DNA of 53,187 nt from Listeria valentina (GCF_011800755.1 NZ_JAATJW010000012.1:1-53187); one strand, 5' to 3'. Counted from the first letter of the stretch, positions 1-8,616 are shown. Translations and numbers: made by a program. Notes: generated by a model from the sequence alone, not told the origin.

Positions 1-146
1 TCTTATCCCTTGTTCAGTACAAAGAATTAACAGGGGGAAAGTAGTTTTTTATTCAAGTCTCATTATAGGCGTGCAGTGCCCAAGTTTGACTGGCTTTTTT
101 GAATGTGAATGGCCTTAAAGGTTACAGATTAATTTTAGAAAAGGTA
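1..146. other. Upstream intergenic segment, no gene seen
   Basis: No reading frame with a convincing ribosome binding site is visible here. The segment is AT-rich and probably holds the 3' flank of a gene lying to the left of the window. No strong hairpin plus U-tract was found. Confidence 0.4.
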
Positions 147-175
147 TTGACTATTAAATCGAAACCGCTTACAAT
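147..175 (+). promoter_or_regulatory. Sigma-A promoter with overlapping cre (CcpA) site
   Basis: TTGACT at 147-152 and TACAAT at 170-175 are separated by 17 bases, a near-consensus sigma-A promoter. CGAAACCGCTTACA at 160-173 matches the cre consensus TGNAANCGNTNNCA at every fixed position but the first. The cre site overlaps the -10 box, a position where CcpA normally represses. It is the only clear promoter before the regulator-PTS-SIS gene block, so the block is probably shut off when a preferred sugar is present. The start of the first gene lies about 125 bases downstream, leaving a leader with room for GntR operators. Confidence 0.75.
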
Positions 176-300
176 GATATTGGTATTTAAAAACAATAAA
201 CCTGTATCTTTTAAAAAATGATTAAACATATTTCAAGTGGTTATAAGACTTAAAAAATACGAGTTATTTGGTAATGAATACCAGGAAAGGGTGTTTGCGT

Positions 301-1050
301 ATGGAGTACAAAGATTTATCACCATCAGTCCTTGGAGAAGAGAAACTTCGAGTCATTATCCAAGAAAAAACAGCAGTTGGCGCAAAAGAACTTCCGTCTG
401 AACGAACGCTTGGAATTGAACTCGGGATAAGCCGAACCTCACTAAGGCGTTCACTTGATGTGCTTGAAAAAGAAGGCGCTATCAAGAAAAATAACCGCGA
501 AGGCATGGAAATTAACGAGAAGCAAACTATTAATTTGTTAGCTATGAATTCGATGAGTGAGCAGCTAAATAATAAAAATCAGCAGCAATCCATCCAAGTT
601 CTTGATAGCGGGCTAATAGCAGGACAAAAAGAAATAAATTTATTTTTACAGCTATCTGCGAGACAGAAACTTTTTGAGCTTAAAAGAAAAAGAGCCATTG
701 ATGGTCAACCGTTTATGTATGAAATTTCATATCTAAATGCTGAACAATTTTCTGGAATTGAAGCGTTGAACTTTGAAAACAGGTCGCTATATAGTGCTTT
801 AAAAGAGCGGTTTGGGGTAACGCCTACTTATGGTCGCGAAGAAATTCGTTTTATTCGTGCGGATCAGAGTCAAGCAAAATTACTGGAAGTGCCCCTTCAT
901 ACACCGCTATTTGAAATCACCAGTAAGGCGTTCGATCAAAACGATGAGCCTATTGAATATAGCAAACAATATTTAATTGGAAATCAAGTCACTTATAAAA
1001 TTAATGCGACAAATATATTTGATTATTTAGAAGATGAGGAAGAACAATGA
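301..1050 (+). CDS. GntR/HutC-family transcriptional regulator
   Basis: A 249-residue HutC-type regulator. The N-terminal winged helix-turn-helix covers about residues 10-70 (the LPSERTLGIELGISRTSLRR stretch is the GntR recognition helix region). A UTRA effector domain covers about 100-245 (ELKRKRAIDGQPFMYE, then ISYLNAEQF). UTRA domains usually bind a sugar phosphate or related small molecule. The ATG at 301 is chosen because AGGAAAGG at 283-290 is well placed before it; an in-frame ATG at 268 has no such site. The gene overlaps the next regulator by 4 bases (ATGA), so the two are translationally coupled. It probably controls the downstream PTS and SIS genes, by analogy with FrlR. Having two UTRA regulators side by side is unusual. 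Confidence 0.85.
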   Translation: MEYKDLSPSVLGEEKLRVIIQEKTAVGAKELPSERTLGIELGISRTSLRRSLDVLEKEGAIKKNNREGMEINEKQTINLLAMNSMSEQLNNKNQQQSIQVLDSGLIAGQKEINLFLQLSARQKLFELKRKRAIDGQPFMYEISYLNAEQFSGIEALNFENRSLYSALKERFGVTPTYGREEIRFIRADQSQAKLLEVPLHTPLFEITSKAFDQNDEPIEYSKQYLIGNQVTYKINATNIFDYLEDEEEQ

Positions 1051-1748
1051 GCGAGAAAAAACCTTTATTTCAAAAAGTTGCAGACGAGTTGAAAGAGAAA
1101 ATTGAACGAGAAGAATATAAGCCAGGAATGCTCATGCCCAGTGAAAAAGAATTACAAACGATTTTTTCAAGTAGTCGGACAACGATTCGCCGAGCAGTTG
1201 ACCTCTTAGTAGCAGAAAAGCTTGTGATTCGTAAAAATGGCGTTGGCTTATATGTGGAACCAAAGTTAACAACGCAGAATATCTTGGAAATGACAGGTGT
1301 AATGAAAAGCGGTTCTGCCGAGTCAGCAGTTCGAGAAGTTAAAGACTTTTATATGCGCAAAGCGGGAAAATTTTATGCGCAAAAGTTTGGAATCAAAGAA
1401 AATGAATTGCTTTATTTTATTCGTCTGCTTCAAAAAAATAATGATGCACACCGGATGGAGATTTTGCTTTTGCCACTTAGTCTTTATCCCAATTTAAGGG
1501 TCAAGGATTTACAAATTGTAAGCATTTTAGAGTTAGTAAATTCTGGCAGGCAGGCACTATTTGCGCTTGAACAGGAGCTGCAACTTGTTAAAAGTACACA
1601 AGAACAAATGAAGTACCTGCAAATCGATGAAGATACACCGGTCGTCAAATTGAGTACAGTTTATTATGACGACGCAAATTCCCTAGTAGCAGTAGGCTAT
1701 CGCTATGAAAATGCGATGTTAACTGAATATATGATTGACTTTAACTAA
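1047..1748 (+). CDS. GntR/HutC-family transcriptional regulator (second)
   Basis: A 233-residue protein with the same architecture as its upstream neighbour: a GntR winged helix at about residues 5-70 (MPSEKELQTIFSSSRTTIRR) and a UTRA-type ligand domain at about 85-230. The two share fold but little obvious identity, so this is not a recent duplication. They may respond to different ligands, or form a heteromeric switch; both ideas are inference. The start overlaps the stop of the first regulator. The IIB gene follows 22 bases after its stop, so regulators and transport genes appear to form one transcript. Confidence 0.82.
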   Translation: MSEKKPLFQKVADELKEKIEREEYKPGMLMPSEKELQTIFSSSRTTIRRAVDLLVAEKLVIRKNGVGLYVEPKLTTQNILEMTGVMKSGSAESAVREVKDFYMRKAGKFYAQKFGIKENELLYFIRLLQKNNDAHRMEILLLPLSLYPNLRVKDLQIVSILELVNSGRQALFALEQELQLVKSTQEQMKYLQIDEDTPVVKLSTVYYDDANSLVAVGYRYENAMLTEYMIDFN

Positions 1749-1770
1749 TAGTTTTAGAGGAGGAAGAAAA

Positions 1771-2238
1771 ATGATTGAATTCTTGCGAGTAGATCACCGC
1801 TTACTTCATGGACAAGTAGCCGTATCTTGGTTCGGTGCTCTGGATGTTAATACCATTTTAGTTGCTAATGACAGTGTGGCTGGGGATGATTTCCGTAAAT
1901 CTGCCATCCGACTTGCGAAGCCAGACGGCGCTAAACTAGTAATGAAGAGCATTGCAGATAGTATCGAAGCGATTAATTCAGGTGTAACCGATAAATATAA
2001 GATGCTTATCGTTGTGGAATCTGTTGATGACGCTTACAAACTAATTGAAGGAGTTAACGGACAAATTTCGTTGCTCAATTTAGGTGGAACGAAGCAGCGC
2101 GAAGGAACGAAGAATTTTTCGAAGGCGGTGAACTTAACATCCGAAGAAGTAGCGAAATTAACGGAATTAAAGCAGAAGCAAATTGATGTATTCATTCAAC
2201 AAGTTCCAAGTGAAAAAAAGATTTCATTTGAAGCATAA
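1771..2238 (+). CDS. PTS mannose-family transporter subunit IIB
   Basis: A 155-residue cytoplasmic phosphocarrier of the mannose/fructose/sorbose PTS family. The conserved signature VDHRLLHGQVAVSW carries the phosphorylated histidine, His13. It takes phosphate from IIA and passes it to the sugar entering through IIC/IID. The ATG at 1771 is preceded by AGGAGGAAG; the open frame extends upstream over the end of the regulator gene but has no good start there. It is the first transport gene of a IIB-IIC-IID-SIS-SIS-IIA set. The IIA is a separate gene at the end of the operon rather than fused to IIB. Confidence 0.9.
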   Translation: MIEFLRVDHRLLHGQVAVSWFGALDVNTILVANDSVAGDDFRKSAIRLAKPDGAKLVMKSIADSIEAINSGVTDKYKMLIVVESVDDAYKLIEGVNGQISLLNLGGTKQREGTKNFSKAVNLTSEEVAKLTELKQKQIDVFIQQVPSEKKISFEA

Positions 2239-2259
2239 AAGAGGAGGGAAACAAAGTTC

Positions 2260-3087
2260 ATGGAAAATAATATCATTATAGCTATTCTATTAGGGCTTAC
2301 AGCAATGCTTGCTAATGCAGAATATCTATTTGGTTCCTCGATGCTGTCGCGTCCACTCGTGACATGTACCATTACAGGAATCATCATGGGAGATGTTACA
2401 ACGGGGATTATCATGGGGGCAACCCTTGAACTTGCTTTTGTTGGAGCGTTTTCTATCGGAGCATCTATCCCACCAGAAATCATTTCCGGAAGTGTTCTTG
2501 GAACGGCTTTTGCCATTGGAGCAGGTGAAGGAACGGCCGTTGCACTAGCGCTTGGGATCCCAATTGCATCACTCGTTCTCATACTTAAAAACCTTTGCTT
2601 TATTTTTGTCTTACCTTACTTCGTTCATAAAGCAGATCGCTACGCAGAGGAAGGAAATTCAAAAGGAATTGACCGAATGCAGCTTTGGGGTGGATTTTTC
2701 TCCATTAACTTACCTATCGGTTTGATTGTAGCTTTTTCATTTATCGCAGGAAACGGAGTAATTAAAACTATTTTGGATGTAATTCCACAATTTGTGATTG
2801 ATGGTCTTGGAATCGCGACAGGCCTTCTTCCGGCATATGGTTTTGCTTTGTTACTTAAACTGATGATCAACAAAAAAAATGCCGTGTTTTTTGCATTTGG
2901 TTTTGCACTTGCTGTCTATTTAAAAGTTCCAGTTACAGGAGTTGCTATTTTTGGAGCGTGTCTTGCGCTTATTTTAACTGGCTATGCCGCATTTAAAGAT
3001 GACAAACAAACGAATCAAAATTCGAAAGATTCAGATTCGAAGCTTGCTAAAGAGGGAGGAATCGACTATGAAGATGAAGAGTTCTAA
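2260..3087 (+). CDS. PTS mannose-family transporter subunit IIC
   Basis: A 275-residue integral membrane protein of the EII-Sor/EII-Man IIC family. Several hydrophobic helices are visible, and the family region with TGIIMGDVTTGIIMGATLEL is near residues 38-57. With IID it forms the translocation channel. The last 25 residues are a charged cytoplasmic tail rich in Asp, Glu and Lys (ending DYEDEEF), an extension beyond the membrane domain. A strong ribosome binding site (GAGGAGGG) precedes the ATG. The end overlaps the start of IID by 20 bases, implying translational coupling. Confidence 0.9.
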   Translation: MENNIIIAILLGLTAMLANAEYLFGSSMLSRPLVTCTITGIIMGDVTTGIIMGATLELAFVGAFSIGASIPPEIISGSVLGTAFAIGAGEGTAVALALGIPIASLVLILKNLCFIFVLPYFVHKADRYAEEGNSKGIDRMQLWGGFFSINLPIGLIVAFSFIAGNGVIKTILDVIPQFVIDGLGIATGLLPAYGFALLLKLMINKKNAVFFAFGFALAVYLKVPVTGVAIFGACLALILTGYAAFKDDKQTNQNSKDSDSKLAKEGGIDYEDEEF

Positions 3088-3889
3088 AACACTCACCAAA
3101 AAAGACTTGATGAAAGTTTTTTGGCGCTCTTTCACGATGGAATGGGCTTGGAACTATGAGCGACAATCGAACTTGGGTTATTCGTTCGCCATGATTCCAG
3201 CGCTTGATAAAATTTTTGAAGGCAATAAAGAAAAGCGAATCGCTTCTTATCAACGTCATTTAGAGTTCTACAATGTGACGCCTTGGCTTTCCACATTTCC
3301 ACTTGGGATTTCTGTAGCCATGGAAGAAGAGTCAGCAAAAGATCCAGAGTTTGAAACGGATTCCATTAATAATATTAAAGTGGCGTTGATGGGTCCTCTT
3401 AGCGGGCTAGGAGATTCGTTTTTCTGGGGGACACTTCGAGTTATTGCAACTGGGGTGGGAACTTCGCTTGCTTTACAAGGAAATATTCTAGGCCCAATTT
3501 TATTCTTGCTTATTTTTAACATTCCAGCGATTGCCGCACGTTATTATGGGTTATTTATCGGATACAACATCGGCGCTGGCTTTATCGAGAAAGTACAAAA
3601 AACTGGACTGATGGCGAAGCTCTCTTATGGAGCATCCGTGCTTGGATTAAGCGTAGTTGGAGCAATGGTTGCTACGATGGTAACGCTTGAAATGCCGCTT
3701 AAGTTTGGAACAGGGAAAGATGCCGTAAGTATTCAAAGTATTTTTGATGGCATCGTTCCAGGGATTTTACCGCTGTTATTCACACTCTTTATCTTTTGGT
3801 TAGATAAAAAAGGGCTAAAAGCTCATTGGATTTTATTGATGATTGCGGCAATTGGTATCTTAGGCGCTTATACAGGTTTACTAAAATAG
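3068..3889 (+). CDS. PTS mannose-family transporter subunit IID
   Basis: A 273-residue IID protein, the second membrane component of mannose-family PTS and unique to that family. Family hallmarks seen are LGYSFAMIPAL near residues 31-41, the MGPLSGLGDSFFWGTLR segment near 107-123, and a hydrophobic C-terminal helix. The ATG at 3068 is preceded by GAGGGAGGA; the open frame extends upstream inside IIC but without a ribosome binding site. The first SIS gene begins 12 bases after its stop. Confidence 0.9.
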   Translation: MKMKSSKTLTKKDLMKVFWRSFTMEWAWNYERQSNLGYSFAMIPALDKIFEGNKEKRIASYQRHLEFYNVTPWLSTFPLGISVAMEEESAKDPEFETDSINNIKVALMGPLSGLGDSFFWGTLRVIATGVGTSLALQGNILGPILFLLIFNIPAIAARYYGLFIGYNIGAGFIEKVQKTGLMAKLSYGASVLGLSVVGAMVATMVTLEMPLKFGTGKDAVSIQSIFDGIVPGILPLLFTLFIFWLDKKGLKAHWILLMIAAIGILGAYTGLLK

Positions 3890-3901
3890 GTGGGTGAAAA
3901 G

Positions 3902-4978
3902 ATGAAAAGTATGGAAGATTATATCAATCTCGAACAAACGATTTATCAAAACATTTTGCAAAACAGACATGATATTTTGCAGGAAATAACACAATTATCA
4001 GCTACGGAATTGGCTAGTTACGAGTCCATTGTTATTTTTGCAACTGGTTCCAGTTCAAATGCAGCTTTTGCAGCACAACCTTATATGGCAAGCAAATTGC
4101 AGATTCCCATTTATATTGAGGAGCCTTCTTTTGCAGCTAATTATATGATGCATTTGAATCAAAAGACACTATATATGGCTATTTCACAAGGTGGTCATAG
4201 TTACTCAACGATTCATATCGTGGAAGAAATTGAAAAATACGGAGGAACAGTCTTTACTTTGACGAGTGACCCTGAAAGTCCAATTGCGAAAACAGCGAAG
4301 CATGTGATTGGGATGGGCATGGGACTGGAAGAAATGCCTTATGTCACAGCTGGTTATAGTGCGACGATTCTCATTTTGGATTTGTTAGCGCTGGAGCTTG
4401 CGCATCAAATGAAACGACTAAACGTGGAAGACTACGAAAAGGAACTGGATGAGATGAGAAAAATCTCTTGTTTCTTGCCAGAAGTGATTGCAAAAGCTGA
4501 ACAGTGGATTGAAGGATTAAAAGAAGAATTTTTAACGGCTGATCGAATGATTTTTGTCGGTTATGGAAGTACTTATGGCGTTGCGCGAGAAGGCGAGACG
4601 AAGATCACGGAAACGGTACGGATTTCTGCTTTTGGTAAAGAATTAGAAGAATACATGCACGGTCCCTATATTGGTTTAGCGAAAACGGATCGAATTTTCT
4701 TTATTGAACCTCACGGGAAACTTGAAGGTCGTGCTGAAAAATTGAAACAATTTTTGGCGGGGCACGTGGAGACAGTGTATACGATTTACGCAGATAAAGT
4801 GGAAGAAAGACAAGCTCGTGATCTGATGCTCGGTGTTCAAACAAGTGAGTATCTTGCGTCACTTTTTACTACTATCCCAGTGCATTTACTAGCTTATAAA
4901 GTTTCACAATGGAAAGGAATCAATTTGGAAATTTCAGCCTATCCAGAGTTCGACAACATAACGGGTTCAAAAATTTAA
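3902..4978 (+). CDS. SIS-domain sugar isomerase/deglycase, candidate glucoselysine-6-phosphate deglycase
   Basis: A 358-residue protein with two SIS (sugar isomerase) domains, as in the isomerase half of GlmS. The first shows FATGSSSNAAFAAQPY and ISQGGHSYSTI, the phosphosugar-binding Ser-rich loops. The second shows GYGSTYGVAREGETKITET followed by ELEEYMHGPY, the catalytic Glu/His region of GlmS-type proteins. There is no glutaminase domain, so it is not GlmS. Next to a mannose-family PTS and a FrlB-like SIS gene, the best match by context is GfrE, which splits glucoselysine 6-phosphate into glucose 6-phosphate and lysine. The substrate is inference. Start chosen at 3902 after AGGTGGG; a GTG at 3890 is possible. 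Confidence 0.7.
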   Translation: MKSMEDYINLEQTIYQNILQNRHDILQEITQLSATELASYESIVIFATGSSSNAAFAAQPYMASKLQIPIYIEEPSFAANYMMHLNQKTLYMAISQGGHSYSTIHIVEEIEKYGGTVFTLTSDPESPIAKTAKHVIGMGMGLEEMPYVTAGYSATILILDLLALELAHQMKRLNVEDYEKELDEMRKISCFLPEVIAKAEQWIEGLKEEFLTADRMIFVGYGSTYGVAREGETKITETVRISAFGKELEEYMHGPYIGLAKTDRIFFIEPHGKLEGRAEKLKQFLAGHVETVYTIYADKVEERQARDLMLGVQTSEYLASLFTTIPVHLLAYKVSQWKGINLEISAYPEFDNITGSKI

Positions 4979-4998
4979 GAAAGAAAGTAGGAATGAAA

Positions 4999-5994
4999 AT
5001 GTTGAAATTTGACGAACAAGCGATATTAAAAAATATGGAAGGTGCGCTGAAACTTCGACCGCAAATCAATGAAGTTGTGGATGCAATTTATGAACGTGGG
5101 TTTCAAAATGTATGCTGGCTTGGAATTGGTGGTACTTACGCTTCGGCGATGCAAGCTGTTGTTCATATGAAAGAAAAATCAAGCATGGAAATTTTTTATG
5201 AAAATGCCGCTGTTTTTTTAACAACAGGAAATAAGCGAATTACGAAAGATACATTTGTGATTATTTCTTCAGTTACCGGAAGCACTGAAGAAGTTGTGGC
5301 TGCTGTTAAAAAATGTAACGAAATCGGTGCGACAGTACTAGGCTTTATTGATGAAAAGGAAGCGGCCCTTGCTGGTATGGTAGACCATTTGATTTCTTAT
5401 CCGCTAAATGAACAATTGAAGTTCTTTATGGTGGGAGACCGTTTGATGCAACTTGCTGGTGAATTTGAAGATTATGAGGAATTCTACGCAGAAATGGATG
5501 CTCATTTTGCAAAGGGTATTGTTGAAGTGGAAAAAGCAGCTGATGAATTTGGAAAAAATTTCGCAGAAGCTCACCATGACGATGATATGCATTATTTTGT
5601 TGGGGCGGGAAACCAGTGGGGAGCGACTTATTCTTATGCAATGTGTTATTGGGAAGAACAGCACTGGCTCAAGACAAAATCAATTGAAGCGCATGAGTTT
5701 TTCCATGGTATGTTTGAAATTGTGGAGCGCGACACGCCGGTTACGATTTATGTGACAGAAGATAGCCAGCGATCATTGAGTGAAAGAGTAGTGAATTTCA
5801 TTCCACAAATTTGCGGAAATTACACCGTTATTGATGCTAAAGACTATGACGTACCCGGGATCTCAGAAAAATTCCGAGGAGCACTTTCGCCGTTTATTCT
5901 TCATGCAGTAAACAATCGGATTGATGTACACATCGAAAGAATTAACCGCCACCCAATGGAAATCAGACGTTATTATCGTCAATTGAAGTATTAA
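4999..5994 (+). CDS. SIS-domain deglycase, FrlB-like (candidate fructoselysine-6-phosphate deglycase)
   Basis: A 331-residue SIS protein. It resembles E. coli FrlB, which cleaves fructoselysine 6-phosphate to glucose 6-phosphate and lysine. Visible features are WLGIGGTYASAMQ and SSVTGSTEEVV in the first SIS domain, HEFFHGMFEIVERDTPV in the second, and a C-terminus ending RRYYRQLKY, which parallels the RRYYGGLVEY end of FrlB. Start taken at 4999 because AGGA at 4989-4992 is too close to the ATG at 4993; the difference is two residues. It is 15 bases before the IIA gene. The pairing of two different SIS proteins with one mannose PTS is the signature of gfrE/gfrF loci. Confidence 0.72.
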   Translation: MLKFDEQAILKNMEGALKLRPQINEVVDAIYERGFQNVCWLGIGGTYASAMQAVVHMKEKSSMEIFYENAAVFLTTGNKRITKDTFVIISSVTGSTEEVVAAVKKCNEIGATVLGFIDEKEAALAGMVDHLISYPLNEQLKFFMVGDRLMQLAGEFEDYEEFYAEMDAHFAKGIVEVEKAADEFGKNFAEAHHDDDMHYFVGAGNQWGATYSYAMCYWEEQHWLKTKSIEAHEFFHGMFEIVERDTPVTIYVTEDSQRSLSERVVNFIPQICGNYTVIDAKDYDVPGISEKFRGALSPFILHAVNNRIDVHIERINRHPMEIRRYYRQLKY

Positions 5995-6008
5995 GGAGTG
6001 TGGCAAAT

Positions 6009-6425
6009 GTGAAAGCAGTTTTTGTTTGTATGCACGGGAATGCTGCACGTGAATTGATTCAATCAGCTGAAATGATCTGCGGGGAACAAGAAAATGTCGG
6101 ATATACATTTTTTGATACAGGGGAAACGCCAGAAGATCTAGCCGTTAAAATTGAACATGCAGTAACCAAGCTAAATGTAGATGAAGGGATTTTATTTTTG
6201 ACAGATTTAAAAGGAGGGACTCCTTTTAATGTTTTAGTTAGGAATCTGGATAAGTTTGTGCAAGCGGAGCTTTTAACAGGCGTGAATATTCCGATGCTAC
6301 TCGAAGCTTTAATCAGTCGCGGTTTATTTTCACTAACAGATTTGGCAAATCAGGTACTGGAGACAGGGAAACTTGGGATTTACCGCTATGAAGAACCAAA
6401 AAAATTTGAAGATGATGATTTTTAA
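6009..6425 (+). CDS. PTS mannose-family transporter subunit IIA
   Basis: A 138-residue IIA protein. The phosphorylation motif is VFVCMHGNAARE with the active His at position 9, and the family block FLTDLKGGTPFN follows near residue 62. It accepts phosphate from HPr and passes it to the IIB encoded 4 kb upstream. A GTG start at 6009 is preferred, since AAGGAG at 5993-5998 is ten bases before it but only one base before an alternative GTG at 6000. It is the last gene of the operon and is followed at once by a terminator hairpin. Confidence 0.88.
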   Translation: MKAVFVCMHGNAARELIQSAEMICGEQENVGYTFFDTGETPEDLAVKIEHAVTKLNVDEGILFLTDLKGGTPFNVLVRNLDKFVQAELLTGVNIPMLLEALISRGLFSLTDLANQVLETGKLGIYRYEEPKKFEDDDF

Positions 6426-6429
6426 ATGG

Positions 6430-6476
6430 AACGAGAGAGCTTTCAAGGAATTTTCTTTGAGAGTTACTCTCGTTTT
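6430..6476 (+). terminator. Rho-independent terminator of the PTS/SIS operon
   Basis: AACGAGAG at 6430-6437 pairs with CTCTCGTT at 6467-6474, with a partly paired inner segment and a short T run. It begins 5 bases after the IIA stop codon. Confidence 0.7.
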
Positions 6477-6976
6477 CTGCTACACTGAAAAAAGAATGAA
6501 GCGAATAGGTGGAGAGATATCAATAAAGTAGACATAAGATGGGTGTCAATAGAAAAGTGGAACACTAATTTCTAAAGTGTGACTCCACTCCTAAATGTTG
6601 ATGTGTTTGGAAAGTTTTATATAAAAATATCTAAAATAAACAGAAAAATCATATAGGTATGAAGGCTTATTTTTTTGCTAATATATTAAATAGTTTCAGG
6701 ATGTTACATGTGAATGTTTTTCCCCTTTCTAGGTGTAATCTACACCCAATTCTAAGTTCAAGAAAAAAAGAGAAAGTAAACCCCGGAAATCCACTGAATA
6801 TTTTGACCTAGGATATTTGAATGATAAATGAGTTCGATTTATGCCGATCATCTCCTATACGTTGCCTTTTATTCATGTTAAAATAAATCCATGTGTAAAT
6901 AAAAATGACAAAATTTGAAATGAATTGAATAACTGGCTGTTGCAAAGAAGCAGCTTTGAATAAAGGAGAAGGTATT
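6477..6976. other. 500-base intergenic region with inverted repeats
   Basis: No supported gene. Two inverted repeats stand out. AGTGGAACACT at 6556-6566 pairs with AGTGTGACTCCACT at 6576-6589 apart from a 3-base bulge. GGTGTA-ATC-TACACC at 6732-6746 is a perfect 6-base dyad that could be an operator. A TTGACC at 6803-6808 could be a -35 box but no convincing -10 lies at the right distance. The promoter of the following carboxypeptidase gene must lie here. Confidence 0.4.
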
Positions 6977-8317
6977 TTGAAAAAATTATGGAATAAAATC
7001 GGCGCTGTCGTTATGGCAGGAACTTTGGCAATTTCTGGACTTGTTTTTGCACCAAATTCAGCGGCTGCGGCAGATGCGCCAACAATTAATGCAAACGGAG
7101 CGATTGCAATCGAAGAAAGCACCGGGAAAATTCTTTATTCAAAAGATGCAGACAAGATGATGGGGATTGCTTCGATGACGAAAATGATGGATGAATATAT
7201 TCTTTTCGAGCAAATGGATGCGAAAAAAATCAGCTGGGATGACAAGGTGAAAATTTCCGAGTACGCTCACAAAATTTCGCAAGATACTTCCCTCTCAAAC
7301 GTGCCTTTACGTGAAGGAGAAGAGTACACTGTGAAAGAGCTTTATGAAGCGATGGCGATTTATTCGGCGAATGGAGCGGCGATTGCTCTTGCTGAAAAAA
7401 TGGCCGGTTCGGAAGGCGACTTTGTGAAAATGATGAACAAAAAAGCCGAACAACTCAAACTTGGTGAGCACCATTTTGTCAATTCGACAGGCTTGAACAA
7501 CTCGGATTTGAAGGGCATGCAGCAAGTTGGCGATAAAAATGATGAAAACAAAATGACTGCAAAGGGCATGGCGAAACTTGCGCAACACTTGATTCAAGAC
7601 TATCCTGAAGTTCTCAAAACAGCGAGCACAACGAAAAAAGATTTCCGCCCTGGAACATCTGACCGAATTGCGATGAGCAACTGGAACTGGCTGCTTCCGG
7701 GACTTATTTATGGTCGCAAAGGTGTAGATGGACTGAAAACCGGAACGACTGATTATGCTGGAATGTGTTTGACTGCAACAGCCACTCAAAATGGCATGCG
7801 CGTAATTACCGTTGTCCTTCATGCTAACGGCGGAAAAGGCAGCGGTCAGCACAACAGTGCGCGTTTTGACGAAACCAATAAAATGCTCGATTATGCATTT
7901 GATAACTTTAAGCTAGAAGAAGTTCAGAAAAAAGGCAGCAAAATTAAGAAACCAGCCTCAGCAAAAGTAGAAGATGGGAAAGAAAGCACAGTTTCACTCA
8001 CAGCAGGAAAAGACGTGTCACTTGTCGTGCCGAATGCGGCGGGTAAGCCAAAAGTGGATACAAAAGTCACGCTAAAAAATAAAACCGTAACAGCACCTGT
8101 GAAAAAGGGAGATAAGCTTGGAACAATGTCGCTTTCGCTTAAAGGCGGAGACAACCTTGGTTATGTAGATGGCAAACAGTCAGCAAGCATTCCCGTTTTA
8201 GCGGGCGAAGATGTGGAAAAAGCAGGCGTCTTTTCGCGTTCTGCAAAAGCAGTGGGCGGCTTCTTCCAAGGAATTGGAAACTATGTGGTAGATGGCGTGA
8301 AAGGCTGGTTCAACTAA
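6977..8317 (+). CDS. dacA: D-alanyl-D-alanine carboxypeptidase (PBP5/DacA type)
   Basis: A 446-residue low-molecular-weight penicillin-binding protein that trims the terminal D-Ala from peptidoglycan stem peptides outside the membrane. It has a signal peptide (residues 1 to about 32, ending in a run of Ala) and the three serine-peptidase S11 motifs: SMTK at 66-69 with the nucleophile Ser66, SAN at 130-132 and KTG at 254-256. A C-terminal beta domain (PBP5_C) follows, then a short amphipathic anchor (GGFFQGIGNYVVDGV). The preferred start is TTG at 6977, preceded by AAAGGAGAAGG at 6962-6972; an ATG at 6956 would lie upstream of that site. The gene stands alone between two terminators. The N-terminal region strongly recalls Listeria DacA. 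Confidence 0.92.
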   Translation: MKKLWNKIGAVVMAGTLAISGLVFAPNSAAAADAPTINANGAIAIEESTGKILYSKDADKMMGIASMTKMMDEYILFEQMDAKKISWDDKVKISEYAHKISQDTSLSNVPLREGEEYTVKELYEAMAIYSANGAAIALAEKMAGSEGDFVKMMNKKAEQLKLGEHHFVNSTGLNNSDLKGMQQVGDKNDENKMTAKGMAKLAQHLIQDYPEVLKTASTTKKDFRPGTSDRIAMSNWNWLLPGLIYGRKGVDGLKTGTTDYAGMCLTATATQNGMRVITVVLHANGGKGSGQHNSARFDETNKMLDYAFDNFKLEEVQKKGSKIKKPASAKVEDGKESTVSLTAGKDVSLVVPNAAGKPKVDTKVTLKNKTVTAPVKKGDKLGTMSLSLKGGDNLGYVDGKQSASIPVLAGEDVEKAGVFSRSAKAVGGFFQGIGNYVVDGVKGWFN

Positions 8318-8323
8318 AAATTT

Positions 8324-8350
8324 AAAAGCCACTTTTTAGTGGCTTTTATT
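8324..8350 (+). terminator. Rho-independent terminator after dacA
   Basis: A perfect 10-base stem AAAAGCCACT/AGTGGCTTTT with a TTTT loop and a T-rich tail, beginning 7 bases after the dacA stop. Confidence 0.92.
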
Positions 8351-8616
8351 TTGGAATGAATAGCGAGAATCAGTTGTTCTTTTATTAGACAGGTGAAAAT
8401 TTACAGCAGGAATAGAAGAGCAAGGCATGATTCTATTTGAGTAGACTGCTAGGCTCTTTTTATGGCTAAATCATTGGGAAAACTATCCAACGAGCATTTT
8501 TCGAATGGCTCATAGATAAATTTCGGTTTCGCGACCGAACTAGGCAGCAAGGCAGAAAATATGGGAAAATAAAAAAGATAAATGCAACTAGAATTGGACG
8601 AAAGGAAAATGAAGAA
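8351..8616. other. Intergenic region, no gene seen
   Basis: No open frame with a ribosome binding site. A small hairpin TTCGGT/ACCGAA sits at 8522-8539. Nothing else could be supported. Confidence 0.3.

Noticed and set aside
7307-7852. 181-codon open frame on the minus strand
   Set aside because: It lies wholly inside dacA in antisense, has no ribosome binding site, and its translation is a Phe/Arg/His-rich shadow of the real gene.
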